Assembly (NCBI GenBank): GCA_964442345.1
Contig: CAYTZD010000001.1
Location: 1 to 45,792, forward strand
Direction of reading: 5' to 3'
Length of the DNA: 45,792 bases
Origin: Hippea sp964442345
GTDB taxonomy: Bacteria > Campylobacterota_A > Desulfurellia > Desulfurellales > Hippeaceae
Part shown: one piece after another, positions 16,777-25,101 of the stretch
How positions within the stretch are numbered: position 1 is the stretch's first letter
Layout of the letters: each line of letters opens with the position of its first letter
Position numbers and translations under genes: made by a program
The notes under the pieces: generated by a model
The model's input: the letters and a program-made list of their open reading frames with translations, nothing else
Database searches by the model: none
What the model was told of the DNA's origin: nothing

Positions 16777-17614
16777 TATTGTTTTGGTAGATAAGCCCGC
16801 CGATATAACTTCGTTTGATGTTATAAAGATATTGAGAAAAAGGTTGCGAATAAAGAAGATAGGTCATGCCGGCGTTTTGGATAAGATGGCAACAGGTCTT
16901 CTTATATGTGCAACAGGCAAGGCAACGAAGCTTTTGAGTATATTTGAGAACTCATACAAGATATATAAAGCTCAAATAACACTTGGTATAAAAACAGATA
17001 CATACGATATCACAGGAAGGGTCTTAGAGAAGCGTAAGGTTGACATTGACAGAAGCAAGATAGAAGAGACACTTTTAAAGTTTCGTGGAGAGATAGAACA
17101 GATACCACCGCCATTTTCCAATGTTAAATATAAAGGTAAAAGGCTGTATAAATACGCTTTAAAGGGTGAGAAGGTTGACATAAAACCAAGAAAGATAATG
17201 ATTTATGATATAAAGCTGATTGATTTTGATGGCTATGTGTTAACGATTGAAGTGAAATGCTCTAAAGGAACATATATAAGAACACTTGCGCATGATATAG
17301 GAGAAGATTTAGGCTGTGGCGGTGTGGTTAGTGCTTTAAGAAGGACATTTATATATCCTTTTTCCGTTGATGAAGCAGGTGATATTGAAAATCCTGTTAT
17401 CTTAAACCTTGAGAAGGCTTTATATTTTTTGGATGAGATAGTTGTCTCTGAAGATTTTTTATCCCACATAAAAAACGGTGTTCTTCCCTGTCTTATTTTT
17501 GATTGTTCGAAGCTGAAGGAAAACTTTTATAAGTTGGTTGATGAATCTGGAAAAGCTATTGCCGTTATAGAAAGAAAAGATAAGGTCTATTCTTATAAAG
17601 CCATTTTTGTATAG
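16769..17614 (+). CDS. truB: tRNA pseudouridine-55 synthase
   Basis: A 281-residue enzyme that makes pseudouridine 55 in the tRNA T loop. It opens with VDKPADITSFDVIKILRK. The catalytic-loop position usually written GHAGTLDPxATG reads GHAGVLDKMATG, keeping the catalytic Asp. KCSKGTYIRTLAHDIG is the second signature. It is the last gene of the run that begins at ilvB. Confidence 0.93.
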   Translation: MNNIVLVDKPADITSFDVIKILRKRLRIKKIGHAGVLDKMATGLLICATGKATKLLSIFENSYKIYKAQITLGIKTDTYDITGRVLEKRKVDIDRSKIEETLLKFRGEIEQIPPPFSNVKYKGKRLYKYALKGEKVDIKPRKIMIYDIKLIDFDGYVLTIEVKCSKGTYIRTLAHDIGEDLGCGGVVSALRRTFIYPFSVDEAGDIENPVILNLEKALYFLDEIVVSEDFLSHIKNGVLPCLIFDCSKLKENFYKLVDESGKAIAVIERKDKVYSYKAIFV

Positions 17615-17642
17615 TAAAGAATCACTGATGTATCTTTATATA

Positions 17643-17671
17643 TTGACTTTACAACAGTAAGGGAGTATTTT
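17643..17671 (+). promoter_or_regulatory. Candidate sigma-70 promoter of the padR-HD-GYP pair
   Basis: TTGACT (17643-17648), a 17-nt spacer and a weaker -10 TATTTT (17666-17671). Start near 17678, shortly before the GGGGGGTGG ribosome-binding site. A clean PadR operator (ATGTAT paired with ATACAT) is not complete: only ATGTAT at 17628-17633 is seen. Confidence 0.5.
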
Positions 17672-17697
17672 ATATAAAAAATAAAGGGGGGTGGAAG

Positions 17698-18087
17698 ATG
17701 TCTGATGTTGATGTAAAGATTAAAGGTTGGTGCAAAAACTATCCGGGTGATAGACCACCGAGATTTTTAAGGGCTTTTCTGTTGCTTTTTTTAGCCAAAG
17801 AAGAAGCGCACGGCTATGAATTGATTGAGAAGCTTAAAGAGATGGGTGTAAAGTATGAGACTTACGAGTTTGGCTATGTCTATAAGACGCTTAGGAATAT
17901 GGAGAAGGAAGGGCTTTTATCTTCAAGGTGGAATGTTAAAGAGAAGGGTGCAGCAAAAAGGATATATAGAATAACGGATAAAGGAAGAAGAAATCTTGAT
18001 GAATGGGCTAAAGTTTTAATGAACATTAAAGATAGCATAGAGAGTTTTCTTAAAGCTTATCAGAAGATAAAAGAAGAAGAGAAGTAG
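17698..18087 (+). CDS. PadR-family transcriptional regulator
   Basis: A 129-residue winged-helix protein. The PadR domain runs from about residue 22: LRAFLLLFLAKEEAHGYELIEKL, the Tyr-rich VYKTLRNMEKEGLL recognition region and KRIYRITDKGRRNLDEW. A C-terminal helix (about 105-125) should form the dimer contact. The unusual N-terminal 20 residues contain Trp, Cys and RPPR. It shares its final base with the GTG start of the HD-GYP gene, so the two are translationally coupled. The effector is unknown. Confidence 0.88.
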   Translation: MSDVDVKIKGWCKNYPGDRPPRFLRAFLLLFLAKEEAHGYELIEKLKEMGVKYETYEFGYVYKTLRNMEKEGLLSSRWNVKEKGAAKRIYRITDKGRRNLDEWAKVLMNIKDSIESFLKAYQKIKEEEK

Positions 18088-19271
18088 TGTATAGGATTAG
18101 TGTTGAATCCTTAAAGCCCGGCATGGTGCTGGGTAAAGCCATCATAAGCGATACCGGTGCCATTCTTCTGAATAAGGGTGTTAAGCTAACCCAATTTTAC
18201 ATAGATCAGCTAAGAAAGCTTGGGTATGATACTGTTTTTATAGAAGACCCTGACACATCTGATATTGTTGTTGAAGATGATTTGAAGCAGCAGACAAGAA
18301 GAAAAGCGGTTAAACATATAAGAGCGCTGTTTAGTATTCCCATAAGCGATATGAAGGATATGAAAAAATCAACAGTGTCGGAGATTAAAAAGAGCATAGA
18401 AAAAGGCAGAATAAAGGATAAGTTGGCCAGTTCAAAGGCTATCAAGAATATAGCGGCAATATCCTACGATATAGTAGATGAGATTCTTGATTCAAAAATG
18501 CTTAGTGGCCTTGTTAGTTTCAAAAGGTATAGTGATTTTACTTACAAGCATTGTGTTGATGTTACGGTTTTAAGTGTGGCTATTGCAGATAAGTTTCTTT
18601 ACGATAGAACGAAGCTTGTTGAGCTTGCAAAAGGCACGCTTCTTCACGATATAGGAAGGGTGTTGATAGATAAAAGTTTATATGAAGAGCCAAGAAAATT
18701 ATCAAAGGAAGAGTTTGAACTGATAAAAACACATCCAACATTGGGCTATATAACACTTAAGGATATTGCCGATATAGGTATAATTGCTGCGCATATCGTT
18801 TATCAACATCACGAACAACAGAATGGTCAAGGTTATCCAAGAGGCCTAAAAGGCGACAATACGATGCCGCTGCCGACCAAAGAGATAAAAAAAGGCCATA
18901 TTATGCCTTTGGCTGAGATAGTGTATGCTGCCAATGTTTACGATGCACTTGTCTCTCCACGGGTTTACAGAAGCGCATACACACCAGATCAGGCATTCTT
19001 TATTATGAAGCGTATGGCAGGAACGCACATAAACAAGGAAGTGCTTAAGATGATGTTTGAGATTATACCTGCCTATCCGTTGGGAACAACGGTTATTATC
19101 TCTTCTGGACGGTATAAAAATTATATAGGTGTTGTCTCAAAGATTCATTCAGATGCCCTTTCTCGTCCTGTTATACGGGTTATGTTTGACGATAGAAGAA
19201 AACGGATAAATCCATTTGAGATAGATCTAAAAGAGAATCCACATGTAAATGTAAGCGGAATTATACTTTAA
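18087..19271 (+). CDS. HD-GYP domain phosphodiesterase (c-di-GMP)
   Basis: A 394-residue soluble protein. A DUF3391-like N-terminal domain (about 1-70) begins RISVESLKPGMVLGKAI. The HD-GYP core (about 140-330) has His155, the LLHDIGR motif (H187, D188), His216, HHEQQNGQGYPRG (241-253) and a later YDALVSPRVYR segment. GYP-bearing members hydrolyse c-di-GMP. A C-terminal beta-rich region covers about 330-394. Start is GTG, overlapping the PadR stop. It converges on ubiB with a 4-nt overlap. Confidence 0.9.
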   Translation: MYRISVESLKPGMVLGKAIISDTGAILLNKGVKLTQFYIDQLRKLGYDTVFIEDPDTSDIVVEDDLKQQTRRKAVKHIRALFSIPISDMKDMKKSTVSEIKKSIEKGRIKDKLASSKAIKNIAAISYDIVDEILDSKMLSGLVSFKRYSDFTYKHCVDVTVLSVAIADKFLYDRTKLVELAKGTLLHDIGRVLIDKSLYEEPRKLSKEEFELIKTHPTLGYITLKDIADIGIIAAHIVYQHHEQQNGQGYPRGLKGDNTMPLPTKEIKKGHIMPLAEIVYAANVYDALVSPRVYRSAYTPDQAFFIMKRMAGTHINKEVLKMMFEIIPAYPLGTTVIISSGRYKNYIGVVSKIHSDALSRPVIRVMFDDRRKRINPFEIDLKENPHVNVSGIIL

Positions 19272-20905
19272 AGTTTCTTTTCGGTGTCTATTATTCCCAA
19301 TCCCAATATGATTATGATTATAACACTTACGATTAAAACAATAGGTATGGAGTGAATTGAAGGGCCTACCTTGTTTGCAATAAGCAGACTTGAACCAATA
19401 ATAACCGCACTTATTATTAGGCTTATGCCTATCTGTCGTGCCACATAGCGGAATGTATCTATCATGCGCGGAAACTGTTTAACTTCCACATTAACCTTTA
19501 TAGAGCCTTTCTGAAGCGTGTTTATTAAATGTTTTGTTGTTGTTGGCAGTTTTTTTGCCGCTATTAGATAGTCTGGCGATGGTTTTATAAGAATTTTGAG
19601 TATGTTTAGTGGAGAGTAAAACTTTTTGGCAAATCTTTTGAAAAATGGTGCTGCTGTCTCAACGAAGTTAAAGTCAGGATAAAAATCCCTTCCTACGCCG
19701 TCTGCTATCATTATTGCACGCATAAGCCTTGATGAGCTGCGCTTTATCAGAATGCCGTGTTTTCTTAATACTCTGAAGACTTCCCTAAGCATTCTTGATA
19801 GATTCATCCGTTTTAATGGAAGAGAATGGTATAGTTCTATTAACTCTTCAATGTCGTTTTTCAGTTCTTCTTCGTCTAAATCTTCAGGAATATTGGCAAA
19901 ATTCTCAACTGAATATACTATCCTGCTTGAGTCTTTCTCTATAAAACCCGACACCATCTCTATTAGATTTACCTTATCTTCATCGGTTATCTTGCCGACC
20001 ATTCCGTAATCGATATAACAGATTCTTCCATCTCTCATAATAATAATGTTGCCTGGATGTGGGTCTGCATGAAACAGGCCAGCATCAAAGATCTGATACC
20101 AGAACACCTTTGCACCATCTAAGGCGAGTTTTTGCAAGTCAAAACCCGCATCTATAATGGACTGTTTGTTTGTTGCCTTGTATCCGAATATGTATTCCAT
20201 CGTGATAATTTTTGTCGTTGTGTATTCCCAATACACTTCTGGCACATAAACATAATCAAAGACGCTCAAATTCTTCTTAAATACATCGATATAGTGTGCT
20301 TCTATCTCATAATCAAGTTCTCTGTGAATTGTTTTATCGAATTCTTCAATTAATGGCATTACATCAAAGTGAAAGAACTGTTTTATCCTGTTTCTCATTA
20401 AAGCGCCAAGCTTTCTTAAAAGAAACATATCCGAATCTATAATCTCTTCTATGCCTGGTCTTTGGACTTTTACGGCTACGAATTTGCCATTTTTCAATTT
20501 TGCTTTATGAACCTGACCTAAGGATGCACTTGCTTCTGGCTGTTCTTCAAATTCATCGAATATCTCTTCTAACTCTTTGCCTGTCTCGTTCTTGATAATT
20601 TTTTTGACTTCGTCAAAGGCAAAGGGTTCTACATTGTCTTGTAGCTGTTTTAGTTCTTCAATGAATGAGATAGGCAGTATGCCTTCTTGTGTGCTTAAAA
20701 GCTGGCCAAATTTGACAAATGTTGGGCCTAAATTCTCAAACATATTTCTAAAACGCTGGGCTACGGTGGTCTCTTCTATTCTATCTACACTTTTGGGTTT
20801 GGTGAATTCTGCAAGCTCATCAAGTCCGTATTTTGTTATAATTAACGCTATTTGATTAAATCTTTTTATGCCTTTAATTGTTTTTCTTTTAAATCTCATT
20901 CCCAT
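19268..20905 (-). CDS. ubiB: UbiB/ABC1/AarF-family atypical kinase
   Basis: A 545-residue membrane-anchored protein-kinase-like ATPase linked to quinone synthesis. The family's Ala-rich nucleotide loop appears as PEASASLGQVHKAKL, preceded by the KxGQ motif FVKFGQLLSTQEGILP. The invariant Lys (FVAVKVQRPG), the ExD-type HADPHPGNIII catalytic segment and YIDYGMVG are intact. Two C-terminal transmembrane helices (about 490-540) are clear. The gene overlaps ubiX by 10 nt. This lineage probably makes menaquinone, so the ubiquinone name reflects family only. Confidence 0.9.
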   Translation of the reverse strand: MGMRFKRKTIKGIKRFNQIALIITKYGLDELAEFTKPKSVDRIEETTVAQRFRNMFENLGPTFVKFGQLLSTQEGILPISFIEELKQLQDNVEPFAFDEVKKIIKNETGKELEEIFDEFEEQPEASASLGQVHKAKLKNGKFVAVKVQRPGIEEIIDSDMFLLRKLGALMRNRIKQFFHFDVMPLIEEFDKTIHRELDYEIEAHYIDVFKKNLSVFDYVYVPEVYWEYTTTKIITMEYIFGYKATNKQSIIDAGFDLQKLALDGAKVFWYQIFDAGLFHADPHPGNIIIMRDGRICYIDYGMVGKITDEDKVNLIEMVSGFIEKDSSRIVYSVENFANIPEDLDEEELKNDIEELIELYHSLPLKRMNLSRMLREVFRVLRKHGILIKRSSSRLMRAIMIADGVGRDFYPDFNFVETAAPFFKRFAKKFYSPLNILKILIKPSPDYLIAAKKLPTTTKHLINTLQKGSIKVNVEVKQFPRMIDTFRYVARQIGISLIISAVIIGSSLLIANKVGPSIHSIPIVLIVSVIIIIILGLGIIDTEKKL

Positions 20906-21447
20906 CTCTTAAAAAGCGTATTTTCTATATTTAACTGATCCAATATCTTGCCTATAACGAAATCTATTGCATCTTTTAGCGTTTTTGGTTTGTTGTAAAA
21001 TGTCAACATTGGTGGCAGTATCACAACGCCCATTCTTGAGAGTTTTAACATATTTTCCAAATGGATTGGACTTAGTGGTGTTTCCCTTACAACCATAATT
21101 AGCTTTCTTCTCTCCTTTATACAGACATCGGCGCATCGTGTTATAAGATTGGATGCATAGCCATTTGCAACGGCTGAAAGTGTTTTAACTGAACAGGGTA
21201 TAATTACACCTGCGTCTATTTTGAATGAGCCGCTTGCAAGCGAAGCAGAGAAGTTGTTATTTTCAAATACCTTGCATCTTTTGTTTTTTATGAATTCTTC
21301 AAACTCTTCGTCTGTCTCCTGCTTAAAAATCCATTTTGCTTCATCTGATGCAACGATAAATAGCTCATGCTCTTTTTGTAGAACTTCTATCAATCTTTTG
21401 CTTAGAATTGCGCCTGATGCTCCACTAACTAAAACGGCTATTCTCAT
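20896..21447 (-). CDS. ubiX: Flavin prenyltransferase UbiX
   Basis: A 183-residue enzyme making the prenylated FMN cofactor used by UbiD-type decarboxylases. It opens with RIAVLVSGASGAILSKRLIEVL. IPCSVKTLSAVANGYASNLITRCADVCIKERRKLIMVVRETPLSPIHLENMLKLSRMGVVILPP is very typical, including the VRETPLS loop. No UbiD gene is in the window. It overlaps flgA by 4 nt and ubiB by 10 nt, an odd placement inside a flagellar operon. Confidence 0.94.
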   Translation of the reverse strand: MRIAVLVSGASGAILSKRLIEVLQKEHELFIVASDEAKWIFKQETDEEFEEFIKNKRCKVFENNNFSASLASGSFKIDAGVIIPCSVKTLSAVANGYASNLITRCADVCIKERRKLIMVVRETPLSPIHLENMLKLSRMGVVILPPMLTFYNKPKTLKDAIDFVIGKILDQLNIENTLFKRWE

Positions 21448-22325
21448 TGCACTGCAACCTGCTTTCTTCCTGTAATTACGGCTGGCATAATCTTTTTCGA
21501 TGAAAGATACATAATTGGTATTATATCGCCTTTGTATCCGCCTTTTAAGGCTTTTGCTACGGTTGTTATTCTTATCTTTCCCGCCACGACTTCAACCTTT
21601 ACCAAATCACCCATTTTTACTGGTTTAAACCTTCGTGTGTTTGCCGTTGAAAAGGTTGAGCCCTTAGGTATAAAGTTTGTTGCTACACGGTTGATTATGT
21701 ATCTTTTGCTTGTAAATGTGTTTGGTGCGAAGCTACTTAGCTTTTTTAATATTATATCTTTTGCCGTTATAATTTGGCCAACTTCTATATCTCTTCTTGC
21801 AACGGGTATCAGTTTTGTTGTCTGCTTTCTTAATGCTGTAATGTTTATCACTCTTTGAATTTTGCCGTTTTTTATGGCTTGGATTGTATAGAATGTGAAC
21901 TTAGTTGAATGCGATACAGATACAACCTTGAATGTATAGCTGCCTGCTGGCAATACTATAGGCAAGCCAGAGACGATGTTTAGATTTTTTCCTATTATCT
22001 TTTGTATGTCTGAAGCGTTCAAGGTTATTGTTTTTGCTGAGATTTTTACGGTTTTTGCACCGCAGACTGTGGCTTTTATGCCTTTTTGTCTTAATGTGAA
22101 CAAGATAAATGCTTTTGTTAGGGTTATTGAATTGTTTGCAAATGGTGCTGGTGCAATAACGATGTCTTTTAAGTTTGCTGGATAGTGTGAAGCTATATCT
22201 TTTACTGTAATGTTGCTTGAGCTAACCGCCGCTTTATCTTTAAGCACTATATCGCAGCCAAGCGCAGTCTGAAGAAGTATAAACAGACTAACGCTTGACA
22301 TTATTAGCAGTCTGAAGCATCTCAT
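21444..22325 (-). CDS. flgA: Flagella basal body P-ring formation protein FlgA
   Basis: A periplasmic chaperone for P-ring assembly. From the ATG at 22325 the protein opens with a signal peptide (MRCFRLLIMSSVSLFILLQTALG). An in-frame ATG at 22358 and one at 22301 are alternatives and no start has a strong ribosome site. The C-terminal SAF domain is recognised by VARRDIEVGQIITAKDIILKKL, PKGSTFSTANTRRFKPVKMGDLV and VEVVAGKIRITTVAKALKGGYKGDII. The 5' end lies inside flgG. P-ring protein FlgI is not in the window. Confidence 0.9.
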   Translation of the reverse strand: MRCFRLLIMSSVSLFILLQTALGCDIVLKDKAAVSSSNITVKDIASHYPANLKDIVIAPAPFANNSITLTKAFILFTLRQKGIKATVCGAKTVKISAKTITLNASDIQKIIGKNLNIVSGLPIVLPAGSYTFKVVSVSHSTKFTFYTIQAIKNGKIQRVINITALRKQTTKLIPVARRDIEVGQIITAKDIILKKLSSFAPNTFTSKRYIINRVATNFIPKGSTFSTANTRRFKPVKMGDLVKVEVVAGKIRITTVAKALKGGYKGDIIPIMYLSSKKIMPAVITGRKQVAVQ

Positions 22326-23076
22326 CGCTTGTCTGTATTGCCTTTGCATTTGTTTCATAAGCCCTTTGTGCAGCTATCATATCAACCATCTCTTGGACGA
22401 CACTTACATTGCTCATCTCTAAGACGCCTTGTTCAAGTGTGCCAAGTCCGTTTGTGCCTGGATTATTTATCTGCGCTGCACCTGAAGATTGGGTTGGTTT
22501 AAATAAGTTATGGCCTAATGCTTTTAGTCCTGCTGGATTGATAAAATATGCAAGCTGGATCTGGCCAATCTGGGTTGGTGTTTCTTGGCCTGCTTCAAGC
22601 ACCGATACCGTTCCATCGTTGCCTATGTTGATTGCGACTGTATCGTTTGGAATTGTAATCTGTGGGATTAGGGGATATCCTTCGCTGTTTACAATTCTAC
22701 CGTTGTTGTCTATTTTGAATGCGCCACTTCTTGTGTATGCTATTGTGCCATCTGGCATCTGAATCTGGAAAAATCCATGACCTGCTATTGCAACATCTAA
22801 CGGGTTGCCTGTCTCTTTGAAGTTACCTTGAGAGAAGTTTTTTACGACTGCTGCTGGTTTAACGCCTAAACCTATCTGAATGCCTGTGGGTTCAACGGTG
22901 TTTGATGTTGAAGAGACGCCGGGTTGTCTTACCATCTGATAAAGCAGATCTTCGAAATCTGCCCTGCTTCGTTTAAATCCTACAGTATTGACATTGGATA
23001 AATTGTTTGCAATTACATCAACATTAAGCTGTTGGGCTTCCATGCCCGTTGCTGCAGTCCATAGGGATCTTATCAT
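22288..23076 (-). CDS. flgG: Flagellar distal rod protein FlgG
   Basis: A 262-residue rod protein. The N-terminal rod motif is LWTAATGMEAQQLNVDVIANNLSNVNTVGFKRSRADFEDL. The middle GFFQIQMPDGTIAYTRSGAFKID and the C-terminal EMSNVSVVQEMVDMIAAQRAYETNAKAIQTSDEM are standard and identify FlgG rather than FlgF. Length matches the family. GGAGG precedes the ATG. It lies 13 nt after flgF. Confidence 0.96.
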   Translation of the reverse strand: MIRSLWTAATGMEAQQLNVDVIANNLSNVNTVGFKRSRADFEDLLYQMVRQPGVSSTSNTVEPTGIQIGLGVKPAAVVKNFSQGNFKETGNPLDVAIAGHGFFQIQMPDGTIAYTRSGAFKIDNNGRIVNSEGYPLIPQITIPNDTVAINIGNDGTVSVLEAGQETPTQIGQIQLAYFINPAGLKALGHNLFKPTQSSGAAQINNPGTNGLGTLEQGVLEMSNVSVVQEMVDMIAAQRAYETNAKAIQTSDEMLQTANNVKR

Positions 23077-23089
23077 GTTATCCTCCTAT

Positions 23090-23884
23090 TTAACCTACTT
23101 TACTTATATTTCTTACTGTATCGCCTAAAAGTTCATTCCCAAGAGAGTCTATAACTTTCTGGTATCTCTCAAAGTTTCTTTGGGATTCTATAAGCTTTAC
23201 CATCTCCTTTACTATGCTGACATTACTTAATTCAACATAGCCTTCTTTTAGATATACCCCTTTGGCAATAATTGGTGTCTCTCTGTTTATTGGAACAAAG
23301 GAAGCATTCGGTGTTTTTTTCAAATTTGTATAATTTGCAAAATCCCTTATGGCTATCTTGTCTATTCTAACACCGTCTGATACAACCGTTCCGTCTGAGT
23401 GTATAAGCACATGATTGCCTGTTATCTTAATCAACTTATGGTTTCTAAAATAATTCTCACCGAGTATTGGATAACCTGTGTCCCTTTGAACAAGTATGCC
23501 GTCTTTGTTAATATCAAGTTGGCCATTTCTTGTGTATTCTATACCATTTGGTGTAAGCACTGCAAAAAAGCCTTTTCCTTCCAAAGCCATATCCAATGGA
23601 TTACCTGTGTGTTTTAATGGACCTTGAGAGAAGTCAATATAATCGACATCTAAATGCGGGACGGACTCGACTGTTTCATTAACAAAGTTTTCTGCTCGTT
23701 TTGTGTCTGGTGGAATAGGAAGGTTTGCATTTGCTTGCCCAAATACCCTTGACCATGTTTGAACATTTATTTTCTCTTTCTTAAAACCGGGCGTGTTTAG
23801 GTTTGCTATGTTGTTTGTTATGTTATTGACCCTTTGCATCTCAACTATCATTCCGCCGGCAGCAGAATAGACACCACTAAACAT
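23090..23884 (-). CDS. flgF: Flagellar proximal rod protein FlgF
   Basis: A 264-residue rod protein of the FlgF/FlgG family. It opens with VYSAAGGMIVEMQRVNNITNNIANLNTPGFKKEK, contains GKGFFAVLTPNGIEYTRNGQLDINKDG, and ends with a helical NVSIVKEMVKLIESQRNFERYQKVIDS segment. FlgF is chosen because a clear FlgG follows. GGGAGG precedes the ATG. First gene of the operon, behind a sigma-54-type promoter. Confidence 0.92.
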   Translation of the reverse strand: MFSGVYSAAGGMIVEMQRVNNITNNIANLNTPGFKKEKINVQTWSRVFGQANANLPIPPDTKRAENFVNETVESVPHLDVDYIDFSQGPLKHTGNPLDMALEGKGFFAVLTPNGIEYTRNGQLDINKDGILVQRDTGYPILGENYFRNHKLIKITGNHVLIHSDGTVVSDGVRIDKIAIRDFANYTNLKKTPNASFVPINRETPIIAKGVYLKEGYVELSNVSIVKEMVKLIESQRNFERYQKVIDSLGNELLGDTVRNISKVG

Positions 23885-23907
23885 TTTGCACCTCCCGATT
23901 GGTAAAT

Positions 23908-23923
23908 AGCAAATGTCGTTCCC
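23908..23923 (-). promoter_or_regulatory. Sigma-54-type (-24/-12) promoter of the flgF operon
   Basis: Read on the minus strand the element is GGGAACGACATTTGCT. It has GG (23922-23921), a 10-nt spacing and GC (23910-23909), and matches TGGCACG-N4-TTGCW except for the first and fourth bases. Start would be near 23897, just ahead of GGGAGG and the flgF ATG. Sigma-54 control of rod and hook genes is common in polar flagellates. Confidence 0.7.
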
Positions 23924-23936
23924 TTGTTTTGTTAGG

Positions 23937-23974
23937 TTAGATGAATATCTAATATATATTAATCATCCATCTAA
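23937..23974. repeat. Palindromic elements between flgF and the diguanylate cyclase gene
   Basis: TTAGATGAATATCTAA (23937-23952) is a 6-bp inverted repeat with a 4-nt centre. A further CATCTAA (23968-23974) is an inverted copy of its left half. They lie upstream of the sigma-54 element and downstream-facing toward neither coding region. A regulator-binding site is possible; no factor can be named. Confidence 0.4.
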
Positions 23975-23997
23975 ATTGAACTACATTTAAAATTTGG

Positions 23998-24025
23998 TTG
24001 TATTATAATTATTTTAGGTTATAAT
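23998..24025 (+). promoter_or_regulatory. Sigma-70-type promoter, apparently leaderless, of the diguanylate cyclase gene
   Basis: TTGTAT (23998-24003), 16-nt spacer, TATAAT (24020-24025). Start would be about 24032, two bases before the ATG at 24034. No Shine-Dalgarno sequence precedes the ATG. A second TATAAT at 24004-24009 could give a leader of about 18 nt. Confidence 0.5.
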
Positions 24026-24033
24026 TATTATTA

Positions 24034-25101
24034 ATGGATTCCAAATTCAGAAAGTGGTTTTGTCTTCTTATAGAACCTAAACATATCTCATATAAAAATA
24101 GACATAAGTTTCTTAATCTTATTTTGGTTGTCAGCATTATTCTGTTTTTGACCCTTACAGCCGAAGACTTAATATTTAAGAGGTTTGGAATAATAATTTT
24201 TGAATCTTTTGGTGGTTTGGTGTTTACTTCGACGCTTTATTATTTTTCTCGTTTTAGGAAGGTGTTTATTCCTACTGCTGTTGTTTTCTTTGCTTTTATG
24301 TTGCTTGTGTTTTTGTCATTATCTTTGAGTAAAGATGGCGAATCCAATATCCTGTCTTTCTTTTTTATTCTCTATGTAGTTGCGGTGGTTTTTATATTTG
24401 AAGGGAAGTGGAGATTGTTTTTTCTTGTTCTTGCTTTTGGTTTAGCTGCTGTTTTAAGTGTGCAAGGTATATTTTATTCTGCCCGTTCTTCATACACAAA
24501 TGTTTCTGTTATAAATCAAAACTTAGCGTTTCTGTTTGTTGCTTTTATATTGGTTCTGTTTATATCTTTTGCACTTAACAGATATAGGATAGAAAAACAG
24601 ATAGTTGAAGATCTTTCTAAAATTGACTATTTAACGGGCTTGTTTAATAGAAGAGAAGGTATGGAGAGATTTAATTATCTTGTTAACTATTTAAAAAGAG
24701 AAGAAAAGAGACTTTCGCTGATAATGATGGATATAGATGATTTTAAAAAGGTTAACGATAGATATGGCCACATTTGCGGAGATATGGTTTTAAAAAAGAT
24801 TGCAAGTATAATAAGGTCGAACATAAGACAGACGGATATAGCAATTAGATGGGGTGGGGAAGAGTTTCTTATAATTCTTCCGAATGCAGGCAAAAGAGAA
24901 GCTTTCTCTATAGCTGAAAGGATAAGAAAAGAGATAGAAAAAGAAGAATTTAAATGTGATGATAACCTGTTTCATGTAACAATAACCGGCGGTATAGCAT
25001 CTTATAATTTTGGGAAGAGTATAAAGAAAAATATAGCATCTGCAGATGAAGCCCTTTACGAAGGCAAAAGAGAGGGTAAAAATAGAAACATTATCGCTTA
25101 G
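24034..25101 (+). CDS. Membrane diguanylate cyclase (GGDEF)
   Basis: A 355-residue protein. About six hydrophobic segments occupy residues 25-182, followed by a short linker and a GGDEF domain (about 190-355). The active-site motif is GGEEF (274-278), and the RxxD inhibitory site (R265, D268) is present at the standard five-residue distance, so product inhibition by c-di-GMP is expected. The membrane part has no extracytoplasmic sensor domain that I recognise. It lies divergent from the flagellar operon, which suggests a motility role. Its 3' end overlaps the MFS gene by 11 nt. Confidence 0.92.
   Translation: MDSKFRKWFCLLIEPKHISYKNRHKFLNLILVVSIILFLTLTAEDLIFKRFGIIIFESFGGLVFTSTLYYFSRFRKVFIPTAVVFFAFMLLVFLSLSLSKDGESNILSFFFILYVVAVVFIFEGKWRLFFLVLAFGLAAVLSVQGIFYSARSSYTNVSVINQNLAFLFVAFILVLFISFALNRYRIEKQIVEDLSKIDYLTGLFNRREGMERFNYLVNYLKREEKRLSLIMMDIDDFKKVNDRYGHICGDMVLKKIASIIRSNIRQTDIAIRWGGEEFLIILPNAGKREAFSIAERIRKEIEKEEFKCDDNLFHVTITGGIASYNFGKSIKKNIASADEALYEGKREGKNRNIIA

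Noticed and set aside
17628..17676. PadR operator upstream of padR
   Set aside because: Only one half (ATGTAT) is present; the ATACAT partner is missing at the expected spacing.
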